The position numbers and the translations under genes are program-made. A DNA stretch of 32,593 bases from DAIUFH01 sp036844705. Lineage in GTDB: Bacteria > Bacillota > Clostridia > Tissierellales > Tissierellaceae. Positions 1 through 6,880 of the stretch are shown here, piece after piece; the first letter of the stretch is position 1; every line of letters starts with the position of its first letter. The stretch is from positions 1 to 32,593 of the forward strand of contig DAIUFH010000019.1 in NCBI GenBank assembly GCA_036844705.1, written 5' to 3'. The notes beneath the pieces were generated by a model that was given only the letters and a program-made list of their open reading frames with translations, was not told the origin of the DNA and ran no database searches.

Positions 1-57
1 GCATGTGTTAGGCACGCCGCCAGCGTTCGTCCTGAGCCAGGATCAAACTCTCATAAA
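1..57 (-). rRNA. 16S rRNA, 5' end only (partial)
   Basis: The reverse complement reads AGAGTTTGATCCTGGCTCAG (plus-strand 32-51) followed by ACGAACGCTGGCGGC, the universal 5' end of bacterial 16S rRNA. The gene runs off the left edge, so only about 57 nt are present. The mature 5' end is set by analogy at about seven bases before AGAGTTTG and could differ by a few bases. Confidence 0.97.
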
Positions 58-81
58 AAAATGTGCTAGAGTTTGACTAGC
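43..81 (-). promoter_or_regulatory. Alternative hairpins at the leader/16S junction
   Basis: On the minus strand, TCAAACTCT (plus 68-76) is perfectly complementary to AGAGTTTGA of the 16S 5' end (plus 43-51). It also sits in the loop of a competing GCTAG/CTAGC hairpin (65-69 with 77-81), which is followed by a run of seven Ts. The two structures exclude each other. A transient role in 16S folding or processing is inferred. Confidence 0.5.
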
Positions 82-548
82 TCTTTGTTTAAAACATAAA
101 CCCGAGATTCTTCGCTATGCTCAGAATGACAATGATGTAGAGATTCCTCGACTTCGCTCAGAATGACAATGATATCGTTTCTTCACTTACGTTTAGAATG
201 ACATCGTTATTGTTTCTTCACTTGAGCTAAAAATAACAAGTTTTATGTTTTTGAATTGATTCTTTGTGTTTTCGCAGTTTCGAAACGCAATTTTATTCAC
301 TCGTTATACTCGTGTAAAATTGGTTCTCATTGCAAATGACCTACCAACAATTCGCTATCACTCATTGGGTTAGGTCAACTTTTAATTCAAAGTCTCACAC
401 TGTTTAGTTATCATAAGTTCATGCTCACTAACGTTCGCATTTTACTTCTCCACTCACGTTGTTCGCTACGCTGTCCGTTTTGTCTTACAACTCGCAAAGC
501 TCGTTGGACAAAAAGGCTTGGTTCAACGTCATCCTCTTTCGAGGCGAC
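58..548 (-). other. Pre-rRNA leader of the rrn operon
   Basis: This stretch lies between the proximal rRNA promoter and 16S and has no credible gene. Near its transcription start (plus about 527-548) it can form a CCTC-GAAA-GAGG hairpin. Another hairpin has GACCTA/TAGGTC as its outer stem (about 341-380). The part next to 16S is filled by degenerate repeats at 101-237. An open reading frame at 421-624 on the plus strand is antisense to the leader and looks spurious. Confidence 0.7.
101..237. repeat. Four decaying tandem copies of a TGTCATTCTGAG...GAATCTC repeat
   Basis: Copies begin at 101, 139, 176 and 211, giving spacings of 38, 37 and 35 bp. Copy 1 runs CCCGAGATTCTTCG...TCAGAATGACA. Copy 2 keeps GAGATTCCTCG...CTCAGAATGACA. 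Copy 3 keeps TTCTTCAC...TTTAGAATGACA. Copy 4 is the most decayed (TTTCTTCACTT...). The same unit recurs as an inverted pair near 11711-11797. Similar short dispersed repeats occur in many Clostridia; I recognise the type but cannot assign a named family. Confidence 0.8.
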
Positions 549-554
549 TTCTTT

Positions 555-583
555 AGTTTATCACCTTATTAACTCATTGTCAA
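555..583 (-). promoter_or_regulatory. Proximal rRNA promoter (P2)
   Basis: The minus strand shows a perfect -35 TTGACA (plus 578-583), a 17-bp spacer and a -10 TAAACT (555-560). Its position upstream of 16S and its tandem arrangement with P1 fit an rrn promoter. Transcription would start near 548. Confidence 0.75.
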
Positions 584-644
584 GAGAATTTTATACTCAA
601 CTTTTAGTAATTTTTAGTAGTTAATTTCATAGATGACTTTTACA

Positions 645-673
645 ATATTACCATCTATCTTATCTATTGTCAA
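645..673 (-). promoter_or_regulatory. Distal rRNA promoter (P1)
   Basis: The minus strand shows -35 TTGACA (plus 668-673), a 17-bp spacer and -10 TAATAT (645-650). It lies 90 bp upstream of P2. Tandem promoters with identical spacing are typical of Firmicutes rRNA operons. Confidence 0.75.
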
Positions 674-764
674 CACTTTAAATTAAAAATTTATGATTAT
701 TATATATTGCTGCAATCTAAAGAGAATATTACACAAAATCTATTAAAAAAAGATTTATTTCTCT

Positions 765-1421
765 TTACTTAATGCTATTATGTAGAGCAAACAGAGTAGC
801 TTGTACCCTATCATTAACTTCCAATTTCTTAAATATATTTGTTATATGATTCTTTACTGTTTTTTCACTAATAAATAGTTCCTTACCGATTTCTTTATTA
901 TTATAGCCTTTGGACAGTAGAACTAAAACCTCATATTCTCTTCTTGATAATAAATTAATCTTATCTGTTTCTAATACATCGCTATGCCCCTCGTCGTTGC
1001 TACCATAGGATAATATATTGGCAACTGATAATTCAATATAACTTCTTCCTTTACTTACTTCCCTTATGGCTTTTATCAAATCACATGGATCCGCATTCTT
1101 AAATAAATAACCCTTTGCACCTATCTTTGTAGCTGCAATTATATATTCCTTATTGGTAAAGGCAGTAAGAATGATTACTTTACTGGAAACACCAAATTCT
1201 TTCATTTTCTTTAAAGAATCAAGTCCATTTAAAATAGGCATATTTATATCCATAATAATCACGTCAGGTTTATAATTTAATGCTTTATTGATTGCCTCGT
1301 TACCATCAGATGCTTCTTCAATTATCCTAATATCAGGTTCAGCTTCAAGAATAAGTTTCAATCCTCTTCTCATCAATTTATGATCATCAACTAACATTAC
1401 CCTAATAATCTTCGTAGGCAT
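765..1421 (-). CDS. NarL/FixJ-family response regulator, orphan
   Basis: This 218-residue two-domain regulator has a receiver domain at about residues 6-122, with acidic pair D12-D13, phosphoacceptor D58 (IIMDINMP), T86 and K108. A LuxR-type helix-turn-helix follows at about 155-215 (LSRREYEVLVLLSKGYNNKEIG). Phosphorylation would control DNA binding and transcription. No histidine kinase is encoded nearby. The gene starts 13 bp after the Gdt1-like gene, and its AGGAGG site overlaps that gene's stop region, so the two are almost certainly co-transcribed. Family is certain, input and targets unknown. Confidence 0.93.
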   Translation of the reverse strand: MPTKIIRVMLVDDHKLMRRGLKLILEAEPDIRIIEEASDGNEAINKALNYKPDVIIMDINMPILNGLDSLKKMKEFGVSSKVIILTAFTNKEYIIAATKIGAKGYLFKNADPCDLIKAIREVSKGRSYIELSVANILSYGSNDEGHSDVLETDKINLLSRREYEVLVLLSKGYNNKEIGKELFISEKTVKNHITNIFKKLEVNDRVQATLFALHNSIK

Positions 1422-1434
1422 ATCAAAGTTCCTC

Positions 1435-2547
1435 CTAGCTGAATCTTTTTCTCAAGACTGTTTCTAATTCCTTATCATAGATTTTAACTTCTTCAATATA
1501 GTCATTTATATTATCAACATTTTCAACTCTTTTACCAAACAAATAGACTTCAAGGGCATTTTTGATTTTCATCACCACAAAATCATCATTAAAATCCCAT
1601 CCATATTTTTTAAAATCTGATATTATCATTATTAAAGCATCTCTGACTTTACCTTTGTCATAATTCTTTTTCAATAACTTATCAATATTAACATTTAAAT
1701 CTTTATAATAATTACCATTCTCATAAGCTTCTTTAAGTATGAATTTTGTATAGCCTATCAAACAACTCGAGCTAGAACAAGTACCACATTTACTTTCTCC
1801 TAAGCATATGCTATCGAGTGTCTTTTTTAATTCCTTCGTCTGTCTTTTAAGACGTTCTGCAACGTATTTTAGGGATGATGCTTTTGACTTTAATTTACCA
1901 TCTCTTACCAACCTAAATATTAGAGATGTTTCCACTATAATTAATACTGAGAGCATCAATACAATATTTCGCAGAGTAAGGTAATTGCCAGGGACAGAAT
2001 CAAACAATTTTATAGTTCCAAAAAATACGAATACTAATGAGGAAACAATTTTTACAAGTAACTCAGGTATTTTTTCGCCAATTCTACTTCCTACAAAGAT
2101 ACCTAACCCACTTGTAGCTATCATACCCAATGTGGTACCCATTAAAATAAACACAGGGTAATTTGCTTCAGCAGCTAAGGTCATAGCAGTAAGTTGTGTT
2201 TTATCCCCCAATTCACCAACAAAAAAAGCTATCGAAACAGCAGCAACTGGATTAAGTGCTTTTTTATTTTCTACATTTTCTTCTCCATCAATTTTTAGAG
2301 CATTAATCCCAAATATTATAAACAATAAACCTGCTATGATTTGAATCAAATTTATAGGTACTACTTTTGATATGAAATTCCCTAAAACGATAGCTATACC
2401 ATGATTGAACAAAACACCTATGGTAACCCCTAATAAAACTTCCATTACCTTATATTGAGTAGCAAATGTCATTGCAATTATTTGAGTCTTATCTCCCATT
2501 TCAGCAACAAAAACAAGTAAAAAAGCCCTAATAAGTTCTTTTAACAT
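1435..2547 (-). CDS. Gdt1/TMEM165-family (UPF0016) cation transporter with extra C-terminal domain
   Basis: The first 185 or so residues hold two homologous three-helix halves, each with the family signature: EMGDKTQ at 16-22 and ELGDKTQ at 112-118. Gdt1 proteins export Mn2+ (or exchange Ca2+) across the membrane, with these acidic motifs forming the cation path. Typical bacterial members are about 190-220 residues. This one has 370, adding a further hydrophobic helix (about 192-213) and about 155 soluble residues. The tail carries a coiled-coil-like stretch (222-245) and cysteines C248, C254, C257 and C262, spaced like a metal-binding cluster. I do not recognise the tail. It is followed directly by the orphan response regulator. 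Confidence 0.88.
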   Translation of the reverse strand: MLKELIRAFLLVFVAEMGDKTQIIAMTFATQYKVMEVLLGVTIGVLFNHGIAIVLGNFISKVVPINLIQIIAGLLFIIFGINALKIDGEENVENKKALNPVAAVSIAFFVGELGDKTQLTAMTLAAEANYPVFILMGTTLGMIATSGLGIFVGSRIGEKIPELLVKIVSSLVFVFFGTIKLFDSVPGNYLTLRNIVLMLSVLIIVETSLIFRLVRDGKLKSKASSLKYVAERLKRQTKELKKTLDSICLGESKCGTCSSSSCLIGYTKFILKEAYENGNYYKDLNVNIDKLLKKNYDKGKVRDALIMIISDFKKYGWDFNDDFVVMKIKNALEVYLFGKRVENVDNINDYIEEVKIYDKELETVLRKRFS

Positions 2548-2568
2548 AATTCACCCTCTAATTACAAA

Positions 2569-2600
2569 GACAATTAGACAACATTTATTGTCTAATTGTC
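2569..2600. promoter_or_regulatory. Perfect 13-bp inverted repeat before the Gdt1-like gene
   Basis: GACAATTAGACAA (2569-2581) and its exact complement TTGTCTAATTGTC (2588-2600) are separated by 6 bp. The palindrome lies between the LacI-type gene stop and the Gdt1-like start, 21 bp upstream of that ATG. No strong T-run follows it, so an operator or leader hairpin is as likely as a terminator. The regulator is unknown. Confidence 0.65.
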
Positions 2601-2613
2601 CAAAGTATAATTT

Positions 2614-3624
2614 CTATTTAATGTCTTTAGCACTATCCCTAACAACTAATTGTATAGGTAATTTTAAGGACCGTTCATCTACTGATTCACCTTTTACTTC
2701 CTTTAGAATCCTTCTTATGGCTACAGCACCAAGATCATAATAAGGTTCTTTTATAGTTGTAAGCTTAGGTCTATAAATAGAAGCAAGTGAAATATCTCCA
2801 TAGCCTACTACTGAAATTTCATCGGGAACCTTTATATTATTATCATATAAGTAGTTTATCAATCCAATTGCTATTTCATCTTGACAACAAAATACAGCCG
2901 TTACATCATTCTCACGAATAAATTCTAAGATCTCTCCACCTTTTTTATATCCGTCATCAATCTTATATCCATCAATACCAAATATTAATGGTTTCTTCCC
3001 TATGTTAGCCATTGCATCAGAATAGCCTTTAATTTTATGTTTTTCGATAGAAAGATCTAAATCCTTATCCCATGTCACATAAAGAATATTCTTATGTCCA
3101 TGATCTATCAGATGATTAGTCATAGTACTACTTGCAATTTCGTCATCAATAGTTACTGTTGGTGTCTTTGATATATCGTACAATCTATTTAAGTATACAA
3201 ACGGTACTTTATATTTGTTGATATTTTCGGCAATTCTTGTAGTTGCAATTTCCGAGACTATGATAATTCCTTCTACCTGCTTCTGCATTAGAAGATGAAT
3301 AAACCTTAGTTCAGTCTCCTCTATTCCATAACTACTACAAAGCAATATATCATATTTATACATCCTACCAATCTCTTCGATCCCTCTGACTATTTGGGCA
3401 ACATATGAGTTACCTATATCATCTACTATAACTCCTATTAAATTTGATTTTTTTGTGACCAGACTTCTAGCAATTTCATTTGGTTTATAACCCAAATCTT
3501 CTATTGCTTTCAAAACCCTTCTTCTAGCTTCTGGACTAACTGGCTTTGAATCATTGATTACTCTTGATACAGTTGATATTGATACCTCTGCTAATTTCGC
3601 AACATCCTTTATCGTAGCAGCCAT
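2614..3624 (-). CDS. LacI-family transcriptional regulator, CcpA-like
   Basis: The start is ATG at 3624, preceded by GGAGG; an upstream in-frame ATG at 3648 lacks a ribosome binding site. The N-terminal helix-turn-helix (TIKDVAKLAEVSISTVSRVI) is classic LacI, followed by the hinge helix (YKPNEIARSLVTKKS) and a periplasmic-binding-protein-like effector domain to residue 336. Segments such as RGIEEIGRMYKYDILL and PYYDLGAVAIRRILK resemble CcpA, the carbon catabolite regulator. No sugar genes lie nearby, so a global CcpA-type role is possible. A local target is equally possible. It may be co-transcribed with the two genes downstream, separated by the 2569-2600 palindrome. Confidence 0.92.
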   Translation of the reverse strand: MAATIKDVAKLAEVSISTVSRVINDSKPVSPEARRRVLKAIEDLGYKPNEIARSLVTKKSNLIGVIVDDIGNSYVAQIVRGIEEIGRMYKYDILLCSSYGIEETELRFIHLLMQKQVEGIIIVSEIATTRIAENINKYKVPFVYLNRLYDISKTPTVTIDDEIASSTMTNHLIDHGHKNILYVTWDKDLDLSIEKHKIKGYSDAMANIGKKPLIFGIDGYKIDDGYKKGGEILEFIRENDVTAVFCCQDEIAIGLINYLYDNNIKVPDEISVVGYGDISLASIYRPKLTTIKEPYYDLGAVAIRRILKEVKGESVDERSLKLPIQLVVRDSAKDIK

Positions 3625-3847
3625 AAACTCCCTCCTTATTGAATACAACTTCTCTTTTTACTTATTGTTTTCTTTGCAACGTGCTTTAGAATTAAATTTA
3701 ATTTTACTATGATTATTCCCATTATAGCCAATAATTCATCTAGACTTACAACCATTTGATTACACAATAACCCTATTATACCCTTTTTTCAGAACTTGTA
3801 CTATTTTTTTCTTTAATTAAATTAGGATTTTTGTCAAAATAAATTTA

Positions 3848-3868
3848 TATCATCTTGCCTTAAGCAAG
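3848..3868 (-). terminator. Weak hairpin after the MarR-type gene
   Basis: CTTGC (3854-3858) and GCAAG (3864-3868) form a short stem directly after the MarR-type stop codon, followed on the minus strand by an AT-rich stretch without a clean T-run. The rest of the 3625-3847 gap is AT-rich. It has two TATAAT-like boxes on the minus strand that could serve the LacI-type gene, but no convincing -35 elements. Confidence 0.4.
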
Positions 3869-4297
3869 TTATTCTCCCATTGCTTCATATACCTTTTCTA
3901 ATAAATTATTTAGTGCTCTTTTGTCCTCATCTTCAATATTTATAAGCTTTGAATTTAAAAATTCAATTCTTTTCTTTAATACTTTTTCTAAAATATCATG
4001 TCCTTTTGGCAGAACTTCTATCCATACTACCCGTTTATCATTTGCATCTCTCTTTCTTATGACAAGCTCAGTCTTCTCCATTCGATCTATCAAGTCTGTA
4101 ATTGTACTACATGCCAATCCCATCTTTTGACTTAAGTCACCTATTGTCAAGCTCTCATTATTTACTATTATTTGTAAAGCTGTAAACTGAGGAATAGTCA
4201 TATTAAAATCGTTTAAAATTTCCCTACCTTTTTTTCTGACAATGTAATCAACTTTACGTAGATATTTTTCTATATTTTCTACATATTCATATGTCAT
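3869..4297 (-). CDS. MarR-family transcriptional regulator
   Basis: This 142-residue protein has the MarR layout. Dimerisation helices lie at both ends, with a central winged helix-turn-helix (LTIGDLSQKMGLACSTITDL, about 52-71) and the wing segment VIRKRDANDKRVVWIEVLPKG (about 79-99) with its conserved D-x-R core. Members usually repress genes for drug or oxidative stress response and bind small phenolic or lipophilic ligands. It starts 12 bp after the lipid kinase gene with a GGAGG site, so the two form an operon. The target is unknown. Confidence 0.93.
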   Translation of the reverse strand: MTYEYVENIEKYLRKVDYIVRKKGREILNDFNMTIPQFTALQIIVNNESLTIGDLSQKMGLACSTITDLIDRMEKTELVIRKRDANDKRVVWIEVLPKGHDILEKVLKKRIEFLNSKLINIEDEDKRALNNLLEKVYEAMGE

Positions 4298-4309
4298 AGT
4301 ACTCCTCCT

Positions 4310-5203
4310 CTAGATAAGTATCTTTAAACCCTTTGGGATGACCTGAAATTTTGCAGGAAGATTGCCTCCAAATTCCCCATCAATATCAATAGGAACGTCT
4401 GTTGATACAGGCTCAATTAAAACAGACTTCGTCTTATAGTAAATCACATTTGGATGATTTATATGTTCACCAGTTAGTACGTTTATAAATATATTTGCAA
4501 GATCAGTAACAGCAGATTTCTTAATAACAACAACATCTAGCAATCCATCTAATACATCGGCCTCTGGTGCTAATTTTTTGAATCCACCAATAGATGAGCT
4601 ATTGGATATTAAAAATAGCAATATTTCTTCTTCATTGGTATATTCCTCACTATAAATCTTAACTTTAATAGGCTCTAAATTTTGTGTTGTTAGTTCTTTA
4701 ATTCCTTCAAAATAATATGCCATCCTACCTAAAATAGCTTTTACATCAGGTTGTGCCTGATAGGCTACATTCGTCAAAAGTCCAGCAGCTGCAACATTAA
4801 CGAAATAATCATCATTAACCTTGCCTATATCCACATTAATTGTATTTCCTTTTTTAATCATATCAAAAAAACTATTGACATTCCTAGGTAAATCCAGGTA
4901 ATTTGCAAAATCGTTTACTGTTCCGCTTGCTAAAATAGCTAAAGCAGGTTTTTCACTTTCCTCACTAAGCATTATTCCCTTTACAACTTCGTTTACTGTA
5001 CCATCTCCACCACATGCAACTATTATATCAATTCCTTCCCTACTGGATTTAATAGCTTCAGACGTAGCATCATTTTTTTTCTGAGTGAAATATTTACTTA
5101 CTATATAACCCTCATCTAATAAAAGAATACATAAAGCATCTATCCTTTTTTCCATTGTCTGTCTGCCTGACGATGGATTTATAATGAATTTAATTTTCTT
5201 CAT
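4310..5203 (-). CDS. Diacylglycerol/lipid kinase family protein (DgkB/YegS-like)
   Basis: The protein of about 297 residues has an N-terminal catalytic domain of the DAGK/sphingosine kinase fold. NPSSGR (about 9-14) is the nucleotide loop and GGDGTVNEV (65-73) is the hallmark active-site motif; FGGNLPA lies near the C-terminus. It phosphorylates a membrane lipid, most often diacylglycerol released during lipoteichoic acid synthesis. GGGAG lies 8 bp before the ATG at 5203 and 5 bp before the adjacent ATG at 5206. A longer start at 5218 would overlap this site and is rejected. The marR-type gene follows in the same operon. Confidence 0.9.
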   Translation of the reverse strand: MKKIKFIINPSSGRQTMEKRIDALCILLLDEGYIVSKYFTQKKNDATSEAIKSSREGIDIIVACGGDGTVNEVVKGIMLSEESEKPALAILASGTVNDFANYLDLPRNVNSFFDMIKKGNTINVDIGKVNDDYFVNVAAAGLLTNVAYQAQPDVKAILGRMAYYFEGIKELTTQNLEPIKVKIYSEEYTNEEEILLFLISNSSSIGGFKKLAPEADVLDGLLDVVVIKKSAVTDLANIFINVLTGEHINHPNVIYYKTKSVLIEPVSTDVPIDIDGEFGGNLPAKFQVIPKGLKILI

Positions 5204-5256
5204 CATATTTTCTCCCATTATTATGTTAATATTAATTTTTAATACTTTATATATTT

Positions 5257-5284
5257 AGTATACCAGTAATTACCTCTTAATCAA
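5257..5284 (-). promoter_or_regulatory. Promoter of the lipid kinase-marR operon
   Basis: On the minus strand: -35 TTGATT (plus 5279-5284), 16-bp spacer, and -10 TATACT (5257-5262) preceded by TGG, an extended -10 signature. It lies about 50 bp upstream of the kinase start. Confidence 0.6.
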
Positions 5285-5334
5285 TATTTTTATGTTTTAA
5301 TCTTATGAATAATTAAAGCATAATAATAATATAT

Positions 5335-5360
5335 TAAAAAGAACCCATTATACGGGTTCT
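5335..5360 (-). terminator. Intrinsic terminator after the YtxG-like gene
   Basis: AGAACCC (5340-5346) pairs with GGGTTCT (5354-5360) around a 7-nt loop. On the minus strand the stem is followed by a T-run. The stem begins at the YtxG-like stop codon. Confidence 0.85.
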
Positions 5361-5833
5361 CATATACTGTGAATAGCACTTCTTATCATATCAAATACTT
5401 CCTTGATTATTATTAAGTAATCATTTATATTTTTTGCATTAAATTTAAAGGCATTCGCTGTTTCAGTTATACTATCAGAAACTTCTACAACAGTTTCTCC
5501 TACCTTATGCGTAGTATCATCAATCACATTAGTTATACTGCCCACCTTCCCTGATATTGAATTTACATTAGAAATCAACTCATTTATTTCTGGTTGAAGT
5601 TCTGTTAAGGTGGTCTTTGCTTCCTTGGTAATTTCATTTATATTCTCAGATATTTCAGGTAATTGTTTAATTGTTGTATCTAATTCCTTATAGTTGCTTT
5701 CTGCCAATAATTTAAATTTACCTAATAATTTATTCAGTTTATTAAGTATAATAATTAGATAGCTCAATACACCTATACCCAATAGGAATAAAATCAATTT
5801 AAACAAATCCTGTATCGTTAGGTTTGCACTCAT
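5360..5833 (-). CDS. DUF948/YtxG-like membrane-anchored coiled-coil protein
   Basis: The 157-residue protein has one N-terminal membrane helix (about 8-30, rich in L, I and V). A long, polar, repetitive helical region follows, with many S, T, E and N residues (TITELQPEINEL-like heptads). It ends with a second hydrophobic patch. This is the pattern of YtxG/DUF948 proteins, which in Bacillus are encoded with YtxH and linked to general stress. It lies 29 bp downstream of the YtxH-like gene and has a GGAGGAAAAGTA spacing to ATG. The biochemical role is unknown. A terminator follows at once, so this is the last gene of its operon. Confidence 0.8.
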   Translation of the reverse strand: MSANLTIQDLFKLILFLLGIGVLSYLIIILNKLNKLLGKFKLLAESNYKELDTTIKQLPEISENINEITKEAKTTLTELQPEINELISNVNSISGKVGSITNVIDDTTHKVGETVVEVSDSITETANAFKFNAKNINDYLIIIKEVFDMIRSAIHSI

Positions 5834-5862
5834 TACTTTTCCTCCTTGGTTATATATAATAT

Positions 5863-6291
5863 TTATCTATCTAATTCATCCTTGATGTCCTTTTTTGCCT
5901 CTTCTAATATTTCTCCTACATTAGCTATACCTTCGCCTACTTCTTCTGCAGCTTCCTCTACGTCATCTGTAAATTCTTCAATCGCAGTTTTATTTCTTTC
6001 TTTTAGATTTTCAAAATTTTGTTTGACTTCAGTCTTTACCTTTTCAGAGAATTCCTTAGTTGCCTCAATAGTTTCATCAGTAGTTTGCTTAACATTTTCA
6101 GCAACTTCTTTAGACTTAATAACTATATCCTCTCTGGTTTCTTTACCGGATTTAGGCGCAAATAATAAACCTGCAGCCGCACCTAAAGCTGTTCCTATTG
6201 CTGTTCCCACAGCAACATTCTTTGCTGTTTCCATCTTTTTTTGTTTTTCCATTTGTTTTCTTTTCTCTTCAATTATTCGATTAAGTTTCAT
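5863..6291 (-). CDS. YtxH-domain protein
   Basis: The start is ATG 6291, preceded by GGGGAG; an upstream ATG at 6330 lacks a site. The 142-residue product begins with a charged helix. It then has the YtxH glycine/alanine membrane segment (NVAVGTAIGTALGAAAGLLF, about 25-44), the signature APKSGKETRE, and a long charged coiled coil rich in E, K and D. YtxH proteins are small envelope-associated stress proteins of unknown mechanism. The pairing with the YtxG-like gene downstream matches the Bacillus ytxGH order and supports both calls. Confidence 0.88.
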   Translation of the reverse strand: MKLNRIIEEKRKQMEKQKKMETAKNVAVGTAIGTALGAAAGLLFAPKSGKETREDIVIKSKEVAENVKQTTDETIEATKEFSEKVKTEVKQNFENLKERNKTAIEEFTDDVEEAAEEVGEGIANVGEILEEAKKDIKDELDR

Positions 6292-6359
6292 ATGATTCTC
6301 CCCTTTGTTATTAAATTTATATTTATTCATTCTATTACCCCGATTCCCTTTCTATAATC

Positions 6360-6368
6360 ATTATACCA
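6360..6368 (-). promoter_or_regulatory. Possible extended -10 promoter for the YtxH/YtxG genes
   Basis: On the minus strand TGGTATAAT (plus 6360-6368) matches the extended -10 consensus just after the stop of the upstream small gene. No good -35 is visible. Read-through from the upstream gene is also possible. Confidence 0.4.
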
Positions 6369-6370
6369 TA

Positions 6371-6562
6371 TTATTTTCCATATTTTTGATTTAATATTTT
6401 CATAAGATTTGATGCTTGAATACCACATTCTTCGGCGTAATCCTTAAACATATCTGCTAATTCAGTATCATTTAATTTTTTAGAATAGACTTCATACTCT
6501 CTTACCATCTCTTGTGCATCTAAAATTTTCTTCTTTAATATCTCTCTATCATCTAATTTCAT
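6371..6562 (-). CDS. Small helical protein of unknown function (63 aa)
   Basis: The start is ATG 6562, which has GGGAGG 8 bp upstream; longer in-frame starts lack a site. The 63-residue product (MKLDDREILKKKILDAQEM...) looks like two amphipathic helices, DREILKKKILDAQEMVREYEV and an ELADMFKDYAEECGIQASNLMKIL segment. It has no membrane helix and one cysteine. The pattern recalls ferritin-like or rubrerythrin-like small proteins, but no metal-ligand set is complete, so I do not assign it. It lies between the 6S RNA and the YtxH-like gene on the same strand. Confidence 0.7.
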   Translation of the reverse strand: MKLDDREILKKKILDAQEMVREYEVYSKKLNDTELADMFKDYAEECGIQASNLMKILNQKYGK

Positions 6563-6625
6563 TAATGAAACCTCCCATCTTGATTTATTCATTATTTTCC
6601 TCAATTGAAAGGTTTTTTATACATA

Positions 6626-6807
6626 AAAAAATCCCGCAATGCCGTCTTCCCAATTAATTCATACCCGCCTTTCTTAAGGTGGGATTCCTGTTAATAACTT
6701 CTAACTTCCCCTCAAAGGAGGCTTGTTATCCACCATTAAACATAGACACCCGTGTCTATTTTGTCGGTTGAATTATATGGTAATAACGCACACTGCAGAA
6801 CTTCTTT
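6626..6807 (-). ncRNA. ssrS: 6S RNA
   Basis: The minus-strand transcript of about 182 nt has the 6S layout. A closing stem pairs TGCAGTGTGCGTT at the 5' end with GACGGCATTGCG at the 3' end (12 pairs, one bulge). A central AT-rich bubble and internal hairpins follow: ATAGACAC-GG-GTGTCTAT, CCTC-CTTT-GAGG, and CCCACCTT...AAGGCGGG on the 3' side, where 6S RNAs carry a conserved hairpin. The closing stem is followed by seven Ts. A good sigma-A promoter sits directly upstream. 6S RNA binds RNA polymerase holoenzyme as an open-promoter mimic. No covariance search was run. Confidence 0.85.
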
Positions 6808-6813
6808 AACCCT

Positions 6814-6842
6814 ATTATAACTCTTTTTTGATTTTCCTTCAA
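6814..6842 (-). promoter_or_regulatory. 6S RNA promoter
   Basis: On the minus strand: -35 TTGAAG (plus 6837-6842), 17-bp spacer, perfect -10 TATAAT (6814-6819). Transcription would start near 6807. Confidence 0.8.
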
Positions 6843-6880
6843 GTAATTCTAATCGTCTAATATTTGACAAGTCCTATAAA

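Noticed and set aside
101..237. Possible CRISPR array, because of the regular period of about 36 bp
   Set aside because: The spacings are almost wholly repeat, the copies are degenerate, no cas genes are near and there are no unique spacers of constant size.
421..624. 67-codon plus-strand open reading frame in the rRNA leader
   Set aside because: It has no ribosome binding site, lies antisense to the pre-rRNA leader, overlaps the P2 promoter and has a low-quality composition.
2548..2613. yybP-ykoY manganese riboswitch before the Gdt1-like gene
   Set aside because: The gap is only 66 bp and holds a simple palindrome, too short for the riboswitch and without its conserved loop sequences.
5846..6295. 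149-codon plus-strand open reading frame opposite the YtxH-like gene
   Set aside because: It is a serine-rich mirror of a charged coiled-coil gene with clear family motifs and a good ribosome site on the other strand.
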